The notes under the pieces: generated by a model | What the model was told of the DNA's origin: nothing | The model's database searches: none | Seen by the model: only the letters and a program-made list of their open reading frames with translations | Made by a program: the position numbers and the translations under genes | Part shown: in pieces, positions 55,742-64,000 of the stretch | Layout: every line of letters begins with the position of its first letter | How positions within the stretch are numbered: the stretch's first letter is position 1 | Source: Porphyra umbilicalis | Taxonomy: Eukaryota > Rhodophyta > Bangiophyceae > Bangiales > Bangiaceae | Assembly (NCBI GenBank): GCA_002049455.2 | Contig: KV918827.1 | Span: 229,629-293,628 of the forward strand | DNA length: 64,000 nucleotides | Direction of reading: 5' to 3'

Positions 55742-57751
55742 TCAGCCAAGGCACCTCGGCGCCTGGTTGGTCGAATCCTTCTTGTCCAAGAAGAAGAACG
55801 GCACGCCTGCACGCGTGCGGCATTCGGTCGTCTCCCCAGGCCCGCCGCCAATCGTTGCGCCGGCAACCGGGACGGAGATGCTCGCGAATTTGTAGTAGCA
55901 GCCGCACGGGGCGTCAAAGCGCCATGTGTAGCCAGCGCCACAGGCGCGGGACTCGCAAACGCCGGACGAGACGGAGCGGAGGCAGGTGCCGCGCGGCGCG
56001 TGGCGCTCACAGGGGATGCGGTTGAACTCCAAAGGCGGGTCGCACCTGATGTGGGGGGGGGGGGGAGGACAGAAGGCGGGGGTGATATGGCCAGGAGCGT
56101 GGGAAGCAGCAGGCGGCACAGCAACAAAGAGCCCGGTGCCAGGTCAGTGTCGGTCCGACAGAAGAACGCCCGATGTGCGCAGACCGCCATGCCAGCTGAC
56201 ATGGGCCGCGGCCGGTGCGGCTGCATAACGCAAACGAGGCGCCGCAGCCCACCTCGCGCACAAGCCGCGAGCGACACTCAGCACCCCCTCCCAAGACCCC
56301 CCACCAACGTACTCGCCAAACGAGCACTCCCCCCAGCACGCCGCTCGTGTGTCGTTGCGCCGGATGCCGCACGTGTGCGTCATCCCCGAGTTGATCTCGA
56401 TAAACTCGGACGTCTCGGGCGTGGCACGCGGCCAAAACACGCGCCCCCAGCAGTGCGGCCGCAACCGAGTGTCGAGGGCACACGTGAACATACGGCCGGC
56501 CGACAGGGAGCCCTCGGCGCCCGCAAATGAAATCCCCGTCGGCGGCGTGCACTCATTGAGGGAGGAGCAGGCGCCCCAGGCGCGCAGCTCCGACGACCCT
56601 GCCTCAATGCCCACCACGTGCTTCTCCCCAACCGTCAGGGCGGAGAAGAGGACACCCTGTGGCACCCGGTCCTCGGCGGGGCCCTCCAGGTTGCCATACT
56701 CGCCCGAGCACTGCACGCGACCCTTGAACGTGCGCACACACGTGAAGCCGTCGCCGGTGCGCACCGAGACGATCGGGTCACCCGCGGCCGCGTCGCCAAT
56801 GGCGGGCGGGGTCAAGTTGTCGCTGGAGTGCATGCCGCCGGCGCCCCAACACACGGGGGTGACAGACTCGAGGAAGGCGGCGTTGGAGGCGGGTGTGTCC
56901 GACTTGAGCGCCAGGTGTTGGAGGTCGACGAGGCTCGTGTCAAATGTGAGGACACATGCGTGGCGGGGGCCGGTGGCGATTTGAAGCGCCGGCACCCCAG
57001 GGTTGCTGCTGACCACCTGCGTAGGAGGGGAGGGAAAATAAGGGGAGAGCAGGAGAGAGCAGGTACACGCCAAAGAATGAGCGGCCAAGCGGACAGAACA
57101 CGGCAAAAGACAAAGAAGAAGGTCAGATATTGTGCACGGCGGGCCATCCACGATAACACAGACGCCGGTTGCGTTGACAGCCGCCGGCATTGAGAGAAAG
57201 GGCCACGGGCGACCCACCCCTGTGTCCATCGATTGCTTGTCTCCCCCCTGCCTTCAAGCAATACTTAACCGCCGCAACGCCCCCCGCACCCGAGGCGTCC
57301 CCAACAGTGCGGCAACAAGCGGGACATGGCCGACCACGCCCGCCCAACATACCTGCTTATCCGTTCCCCAACACATGGTCTGCAGCGTCACCCGCTCGAT
57401 GCCACACTCGTAGCCCGTGTGTCCGTCGACGGACAACCACGTGTACTGGCTGGTCGTCTGCTCCGAGCCGACCGGAATCTGGTCGCCCCAAAAGTAGAGC
57501 GCGTCGTCGAGCGCGCGGATGGCCGAGCTGCTCCCCTGCGCGAGGCCCATCAGCTGGAAGTTGCTGAGCAGGTACGTGACGACGGGGAGCTCGGCGGCAA
57601 CGGGGGTGGGGGCCGCCGCGAGTGCGGCAGCCGCCGCCGCGACGAGCGCCGCGCCCGTGGCGGCCAGCAGCCGCGGTCGCCGAGAGGGAGCCGCCCGCCG
57701 TGAGCGGGCTCCAGCGGCGCCACCCGCAGCCGCACCTGGCAGAGGTACCAT
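55742..57751 (-). CDS. Secreted RCC1-repeat (beta-propeller-like) protein, copy 2
   Basis: Three exons on the minus strand: 57751-57353, 57016-56313 and 56045-55742. Exons 2 and 3 are exactly as long as in copy 1 (704 and 304 bp). Exon 1 is 36 bp longer in the signal-peptide region (MVPLPGAAAGGAAGARSRR ...). The donors are again GTATGT and GTACGT. The mature parts are close to identical with copy 1: ELPVVTYLLSNFQLMGL against ELPAVSYLLSNFQLMGL, and the same CWG repeats and C-terminal Cys module. Introns differ in length (336 and 267 bp here against 270 and 195). The orientation is tail to tail with copy 1. The strong conservation of exons but not introns indicates both genes were kept under selection. 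Confidence 0.87.
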
Positions 57752-59623
57752 GATGGCGCGGCTGCTGTCAACCGCAGGGTGTCACGGTGAGGTGGGGAGG
57801 AGGTGTGGGCGGTGGCGCCAGGGAAGGGGGAGCGCGGTGGGGGGAAAGAGGGCGGCAGGACACGGCAACAGGTGTCGAGAAAGGCGGCGCGGCTGTGGCA
57901 GGGAGCCGGCAAGGTGCGAGCAACCCGCCCACCAGTCGTTGGCGACGGTAAAGACGACGAGCAGACGCGGGTGAGCCCGCCAACGCCAATGAAAGGGGGT
58001 GTGGATGAACCATCGACCGGCACGGCGCACCCCAGAGGTGGCCGCCCAACCTCTTCAATCACCCCGCGACCGCCAGCCCCGCCACCACACCTGCCGGCGG
58101 CGGCCGTCGCGGGACTGCCCCACCCGCCGCCGCGCGCCGCCCGACGGGCGCCGCCGGGGGGGGCGGTGCCGCAGGCAGGGGACTGGCGCGGGCCGGCCGC
58201 TGGGCCCCCCGCCGGCCCGCGTCAGCGGCTGCAGACACACATGCCCGGTCAATGCCGGCACGGCCGTGGTCGGCCCGCCCGACGCCGGCGGGTGGCCCGC
58301 CGGCGGGGGCGGGCGGGCAAATTCTGCCGCACCCCCGCGGTGCCGCTGCCAAGACAGGGCGCTGGGGCCACCGCCTATCGCTCCCAGTCCTGGTCATGGC
58401 GTCCCTAGCGCCATGGGTGCCGTGCAGGAAGCGGGAATGATGGTTGCGTGACGCCTTGTGCACGCGGCGGTAGCCCAGGCAGGCGATGCGCGGGCTTGAG
58501 TAGGCGGCCAGGCGGGCGGCCGCCAAGACCACGTCACCTTCGTCGTGCTGCACGCCATGCATCCGGCTCAAATTGCATGGTGACCAGCAGCATGGAGACA
58601 CTGGAATTCAACACCTATGTAACTACTGCACTTGTGACAAAGACAAAGTATACCTAGAACTGATCTGCATTTTGAGTATTTCGATCCAGTAGAATCTGGT
58701 CGGTCGGTGATCGCTCTCTGCATCCCGCGGGCCCTCAGATCACGGATGGCGGACCCGGATCTGTATCTCCCACCAGTTGCTTTCAGCCAACCGCAAGCGA
58801 GCTCGTACGTCTTTCTCGCATCTCATTGGCCAGCCAAAAGATGTGGAGGAAGTACTTTGGTAGTTAGTTCCTGGCCCGAGATCCACCCGCCAGCACCTTC
58901 GCCCCATTGGCCCGCATCGCTGTGGGGGCGGGGCACCACCTGTCGCGCAAGCGCGGGCTTGGCCGTGGCACGCGGTGCGCCACGCCCCACACCCCGTTCT
59001 GGCTGTTTTGGGGCCACGGCCTGCGTGACGCACCCGACCAGCCGAGGGGGGCCTGGCGTGTCGACACTCTGGCGGGGGGGGGGTGCCCTGGCGGGGTCCC
59101 AGACGCCGCTCCCGGCTCGCGAGCTGCAACCGCGAGCCCGCAGCCACCCACCGTGCTTGCGGCTGCGTGGGGCGGGGCGACGCGCGGGCGCCCCCGACCC
59201 TGGGCCAGCGAGGCGGCGAATGCACTTGGCCGGGGTGTGGGTGGGCGCCTATGTATCTCCCTGGCCTTGGCCGCCCGCGCCTTGGCTCCCAGACGGGTGC
59301 GCTACCGACCACTCCCGGCTAGTCGCCACGCCACCGCACGCGCGATTGTGTCGCGCTGGACAGCGACGCGGACCAGCCTTGTGCTGTGGACGTTGTCACT
59401 CCCCCTCCCCGTCCCCATTTTTGTCACTCTCCTCTGCCAGTGCCAGCTCGACGTCGCTTTCCCGTCTCCCGTGCTTGCCTCCTTTTTCGCGGCGGGTTGC
59501 GCCTTGTCCCGCGCCCACACCACCCACCGTGCTTGCGGTCACACGCTCCGCCCCCTTCCCCCTGCCTGCCGCCCCCCACCCTCAACGCGGGGCCGGCGTG
59601 CCGCACCAACGGCAGCGGCGGCC
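57752..59623. other. Intergenic, no supported gene
   Basis: GC-rich open frames (57.8-58.5 kb) lack domains. An AT-richer patch at 58590-58870 holds nothing recognisable. The last few hundred bases are the upstream region of the UBX gene. Confidence 0.5.
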
Positions 59624-59790
59624 ATGGACACCGACTTGTCCATCGCCTCCCTCTTTGGCGCCGTCTCGGCCGACGCGGCCGACGACGGGCAGCCGGCGGC
59701 GGGCGGCGGGCCGACGGCGCCCAAGCGGGGTCCCCCCCCCCGCCGCCGCCGCCGCCGCCGCGTCCGCCGACAAAGTGCTACCGCGTCGAC

Positions 59791-59824
<34 letters not shown>

Positions 59825-60019
59825 TGCCGGCCTGGTGCAGGCCCCCGTCCGCCGCGGCGCTGACAATGGGCGGTGCGCCACGCTCGGACGGTGCGCCGGG
59901 CCCGGCGGTGGGCGGCCGTGGCCACGGGGCGGCGGGGGCCGGGGGCTTTTCCGCGACCGCACCGCCCGTGACGCACGCAGCGGGGGGCGGCACGGCGGCG
60001 CGCCGCGACCACCGCCTCC

Positions 60020-60051
<32 letters not shown>

Positions 60052-61863
60052 CTCTGCTGCTGTCCCGCGCCCGCCGGTCGCCACTGCTGCCGCCGCCCCC
60101 CCCCCCCCTGCCATCGTCTGTCAGTGCGGCGGGCGGGGGCCCCCCCCCTCCCCCCCCCCCACCCCCCCCCCCCCCCCTCCCAGCTTTGTGCCCGCCCCCC
60201 TACCCGGCGGCCGCCTCCTCCCCGCTCCCCCCAACGCGGCGGCGCCTGCGGCCGAGGCGACCCCCCTGGACGCGGCCTTTCGCCCCCCCGCCGACCTCAT
60301 CTGCCGCGGGAGCCTCGCGGCGGCCATGGCGACCGCGGCCGCCGCCCACAAGTGGCTCCTCGTCAATGTGCAGGAGGCGGGCGCGCTGCGGTCGCTCACC
60401 CTTAACCGGGACGTGTGGGCGCACGACGCCGTGCGGGCGCTGCTCGACGGCCACTTTGCGCTCTGGCAGCGGTCCCACCAGAGCACCGACGCGAGCGCGT
60501 ACGTGGCCTACTACCCCGCGTCGCGCCTGCCGCACGTGGCCGTCGTCGACCCGCGGACGGGGGAGCGGCTGGCCGTGTGGGGGGAGCGCCCGGACGAGGT
60601 GGTTGACCGGGGGGGGCTCCTGCCGGCGCTCACCGCCTTTGCCGCCGACCACGTGTGCGAGGGGGGGGCCCTCGGGCCGGCGCACTGGGCGGACAAGGCG
60701 CCCGAGGTGTCGACGCGCCGTGGGGGGGGGGGGGGGCGTCGCCGGCCGACGCGGCGGCGGCGGCGGCCGCGGAAGCGTCCCGCGCCGCCGCCGCGGCCGA
60801 GGAGGAGGCGCAGCTGATGGCGGCGATTGAGGCGTCGCTGGCCGAGGTGGCCCCGGGGGGGGGGGGGGTGGGGGGGGCGGGGGGCTCGCCCCAGACCTCG
60901 TCACCTCCCCAACCGACGATGAGATGGCGGCGGTCGTGCGGGATATTGAGGCAGAGGCGGCGGCCGAGGAGGCGACCGAGACGTCGGCGGTGACCGCGTC
61001 AGCCGCAGATGAGGGCACTGACCACGCGGTCGGTGCCGACGTGGACGACGCGTTTGACGTGGAGGAGGGTGAGGAGGACGACGCGTACCGCTCGTCGCGG
61101 CGTTTCCCCAATGGCGTTGCCGCTGACGCAGACGGCGACGCGTCCCGCTCGTCATCCTCCTCCCCCCTGTCGCTCCCCGTCGGGGGCACCACCCCCCCCC
61201 CCGCCGCGCCGCTGCGGTCGGCGCCGATTGCCATTGCCGCCCGCGGCGGCGGCGGCGGCGTCGGCGGCACCCCCCCCGCTTCCGCCTCGTCACCCGGCCT
61301 CGGCGGCACGTCGGCCTCCTCGTCGCTCACCTCCCGCGCGCTCTCCCGCGGCGCCTCGGCGGCCGACGCGGCGCTGAGCGCGGAGCGGCTGCTCAAGGCG
61401 GAGCAAGACGCGGCCTTTGCGTCGGCGCTCGCCGCCGACCGGGCGGCCGAGGCGGCGGCGGCCGCCGACGCGGCCGCCGCCGCGGCCGCGGCCGCGGCCG
61501 CGACCGCCGACGCGGCCGCAACGGCGGCGGCGGCCGAGCGCCTCGGCGACGAGCCGGCGGCGGGCGGGCCGGCGGCGGCGGCGGCGGCGGCGGTCGTGAC
61601 GGTCGCGCTGCGGCTCGCCGACGGGCGCCGCGTAACCCGCCGCTTTGCGGCGGTGCGGGGTGGCCGCCCGGCGGGGGCGGTGCTCGCCGACTGGGCGGCG
61701 GTGGCGTCGGGGGGGCGGCCGCCGTGGCGGGCCGCCCCGTTGGCTGGGCCTACCCGTGGGCGCCCCTGACGGCGGCGGAGCTCGGGGGGGGGCTCGCCGA
61801 GCTGGGGGGGGGGGGGGGGGCGGCGGGCGGCGCCTGGCCCTGGCCCTCGGTCGCGCCGAGTGA
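59624..61863 (+). CDS. UBXN7/Ubx5-like UAS-UIM-UBX protein (Cdc48 cofactor)
   Basis: ATG 59624 starts MDTDLSIASLFGAVSADAAD. After a Pro-rich low-complexity part comes a UAS thioredoxin-like domain at 60260-60600: LDAAFRPPADLICRGSLAAA, HKWLLVNVQEAGALRSLTLN, RDVWAHDAVRALL, YYPASRLPHVAVVDPRTGE. A ubiquitin-interacting motif (EEEAQLMAAIEASLAEV) follows, then an acidic region, a long Ala/Arg helix and a UBX-like start (VALRLADGRRVTRRFAAV). This order is that of UBXN7 and yeast Ubx5, which bring ubiquitylated substrates to Cdc48/p97. Three frames are used in turn; the switches fall at C10 59732-59741, G15 60722-60736 and G14 60855-60868, and again near the end (G7 at 61709, G17 at 61804-61820). The exact stop is therefore uncertain (61769 or about 61863). 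No UBA domain was seen at the N terminus. Confidence 0.75.
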
Positions 61864-61911
61864 GGTGGGGGCGGGGTGGGGCTGGTCGGCGCCCCTCACC
61901 GTCCAATCTTT

Positions 61912-61916
<5 letters not shown>

Positions 61917-61949
<33 letters not shown>
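61917..61949. other. T33 homopolymer
   Basis: A 33-base T-run lies just downstream of the UBX gene, in otherwise GC-rich DNA. It could be a T-rich 3' element, or the A-tail of a minus-strand retroposed sequence; no flanking duplication was seen. Confidence 0.6.
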
Positions 61950-61950
<1 letters not shown>

Positions 61951-62186
61951 GGTTGTCCGTGTGCGTGTGCATGCCGGTAGGTTGCGCTCTTGGTCCTTGA
62001 CGGCCTCGCCCCCGCCCCGCGGCGGGGCTGCAAAACCCGGCGTGGTGCCACCCGCTGGTCCGCTGCCCCGCCCGTCGTGGCCCGCGGGGGCGCCCCGTCG
62101 CCGCATGGCACGCGCCGTCGTGGGCGGGCGTCCAAGCCGCCCCGCCGCCGCCGCCGCCGCCGTTTGGCACGCGCCGCCTGCGCGGC

Positions 62187-62630
62187 CGCCGCGCCGCCGC
62201 GCCGCCGCGCCGCCGCGCCGCCGCGCCGCCGCGCCGCCGCGCCGCCGCGCCGCCGCGCCGCCGCGCCGCCGCGCCGCCGCGCCGCCGCGCCGCCGCGCCG
62301 CCGCGCCGCCGCGCCGCCGCGCCGCCGCGCCGCCGCGCCGCCGCGCCGCCGCGCCGCCGCGCCGCCGCGCCGCCGCGCCGCCGCGCCGCCGCGCCGCCGC
62401 GCCGCCGCGCCGCCGCGCCGCCGCGCCGCCGCGCCGCCGCGCCGCCGCGCCGCCGCGCCGCCGCGCCGCCGCGCCGCCGCGCCGCCGCGCCGCCGCGCCG
62501 CCGCGCCGCCGCGCCGCCGCGCCGCCGCGCCGCCGCGCCGCCGCGCCGCCGCGCCGCCGCGCCGCCGCGCCGCCGCGCCGCCGCGCCGCCGCGCCGCCGC
62601 GCCGCCGCGCCGCCGCGCCGCCGCGCCGCC
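62187..62630. repeat. 8-bp satellite (GCCGCCGC)n, about 55 copies
   Basis: The unit is 8 bases long and extremely regular over 444 bp. Because 8 is not a multiple of 3, all frames read the same eight-residue cycle and none has a stop; the minus-strand reading is RRGGAAAR. This creates long spurious ORFs across 60.2-63.7 kb. Confidence 0.93.
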
Positions 62631-63090
62631 CGCCCGCCCGCCCGCGCGCCGTGTCTGTCCGCAACCGCCGCCCGACGCGCCGACCCGACGCGCCGGCGCG
62701 CACAGCCGCCCGCACCCGCCCGTGCGTGCCGCCCCGCGGTGGCGGCGCCCCCCCCCCCCCAGCAGCGGTGCGGCGCCCCGCCGCCCCGCCCGCCCACCGG
62801 CCGGCGGCGTGCGACGGGCGGGTCGGGCGGCCGCCACCCGCCGCCGCCGCCCGGCCGGCACAGACGCCCCCGCGCCGCCGCGCGCCGGGCGCGCCGCGAC
62901 GGGCGGTCGCGGGCGGGCCCGCCCGCCCGCCCGCCGCCCTCGCTGGCCGCCGCGCAGCGGGGGGGGGGGGGGGTACCGCCCCTGTGGCGGCGGCACCGCG
63001 CGTCGGCGGCGGCCGCCCCCCCCCCCCCTCAGCGGCGGACCGCCGCCCGCGGGGGCCCGCGCGCCCGTCGGGCGGCGGGCGTCACGCAAA

Positions 63091-63500
63091 CATGTCCACC
63101 TCGTCTGCGGGCGCCGGCGGCGGCGGCGGCAGCGCGCCGACGGCGGCGGCCGCCGCGGCGGGCACGGGCACGGCAGCGGCGGCGGCGGCAGCGGCGGCGG
63201 CGGCAGCGGCGGCGGCGGCAGCCCCCCCCCCCCCCCCACCACGACCGCCGCCGCCGGCGTCGCCGCCGACGCCCCCCCACACGCCGCCGCAATGGCGTCT
63301 GCAACGGGCGGCGGGAGGGCCAATGACAGCCACGGCACCCCCCCCCCCCCCCGGCGGCGCGGCCCCCCCCCCCGGGCGGCGCGTCGGCAACCACGGGCGC
63401 GACCGCCCCGTCGGCCGAGAGGAGGAGCGACCGCCCGCCGGGCGGCGGCGGCACCCGCACACCGGCAGACGGGGTGGCGGCGACGGCCGTTGCCGCCGCC

Positions 63501-63534
<34 letters not shown>

Positions 63535-63865
63535 GGATGCCGGCGGCGGCCGTGGCGGCGGTGGCGGCCACAACCGCCGCGCGCATGGACGCTTCCTCTG
63601 CAGCGGCGGCAGCGGCGGCGGCGGCGGCGGCGGCCGCCGCCGCCGCCGCCACCCCGCCACCGTCGGCGGCGGCGGCGGGCGGCCGCCGCGCGGCCGCCCC
63701 CCACCCGCCGTCATCCCCCCCCCCGCCGGCGTCAGCTGTGCGAGCGACAGGAGGCCGCCGGCGGGCGCGCCGTCGCCGCCGCCGTCGCCACGGCGGCGCT
63801 CGGCGGCGCGGTCGCGCCACTCGGGCGGCGGCGGCGCGTCGCCGCCGTCGGCGGCAGCCGCCGAC

Positions 63866-63897
<32 letters not shown>

Positions 63898-64000
63898 CTC
63901 CCCCCCCCCCGCCACCACCCGGTGCCGCCCCAAAGCGGGACACCCGCCGCCGCCGCGGCGGCGGCGCGGCGGCGGTGGCCTGCGGCGGCGGCGGCGGCGG
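63091..64000 (+). CDS. Possible 5' part of an Ala/Gly/Pro-rich protein
   Basis: ATG 63091 begins MSTSSAGAGGGGGSAPTAAA, followed by poly-Ala and poly-Pro. Further on, another frame reads MASATGGGRANDSHGT ... GGTRTPADGVAATAVAA, with long poly-Ala stretches encoded by mixed GCG/GCC/GCA codons, again after C-runs. The minus strand is equally open, so orientation is not certain. The sequence runs off the window with no domain reached. Confidence 0.25.

Noticed and set aside
60200-63704. 865- and 602-codon minus-strand ORFs
   Set aside because: Most of their length is the 8-bp satellite and the antisense of the UBX gene.

Overview
The window reads as nuclear DNA of a very GC-rich, intron-poor eukaryote. 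The evidence is eukaryotic ubiquitin-system genes, a few short GT-AG introns, LTR retrotransposon and DNA-transposon families, and extreme C/G homopolymers. The base composition, Ala/Gly/Pro-rich proteins and secreted Cys-rich proteins would fit a bangiophyte red alga (Porphyra/Pyropia-like). That assignment is inference and no marker gene proves it.

Layout. (1) 1-7.1 kb: a decayed PIF/Harbinger-type transposon. It has a plus-strand DDE transposase, a minus-strand SANT/Myb-like partner protein and tandem repeats saturated with GCGGCCGC. (2) 7.1-12.2 kb: non-coding repeat land, with a small inverted-repeat element, C-rich minisatellite DNA and a 1.46 kb foldback with arms of about 0.65 kb. (3) 12.17-27.34 kb: a large inverted duplication with arms of about 3.49 kb around a 2.35 kb spacer. 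Each arm carries one copy of a secreted, 34-cysteine protein gene. The left arm is interrupted by a complete Ty1/copia retrotransposon (13188-19021, identical 281-bp LTRs, 5-bp target duplication), and the right arm preserves the empty site. (4) 27.6-34.5 kb: a hypothetical membrane protein and a UBE3C/UPL-like HECT ubiquitin ligase. (5) 34.5-39.8 kb: AT-richer transposon cluster, with hairpin elements and a hAT-like element (8-bp target duplication) that contains a complete pogo/Tigger-like element (TA duplication). (6) 41.2-50.1 kb: three cellular genes: a degenerate indole-3-glycerol-phosphate-synthase-like protein, a cyclin-like protein and an RBR (RING-IBR-RING) ubiquitin ligase. (7) 50.7-57.8 kb: a small hAT-like MITE, then a tail-to-tail pair of secreted RCC1-repeat genes with identical exon structure, separated by a Harbinger-like MITE. 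(8) 59.6-64 kb: a UBXN7-like UAS/UIM/UBX protein gene, a 444-bp satellite of an 8-bp unit, and an Ala/Pro/Gly-rich open region running off the end.

Three themes recur. First, inverted duplications: two gene pairs in inverted orientation, each with a member of the same MITE family in its spacer. Second, transposon genes that stay in frame through single nonsense codons. Third, cellular genes whose reading frame changes exactly at C or G runs of 10 or more bases. The third pattern most likely reflects homopolymer length errors or polymorphism, but it governs how every gene model here must be read. HECT, RBR and UBX proteins give the 30-62 kb stretch a ubiquitin/Cdc48 flavour; clustering by chance is the default explanation.
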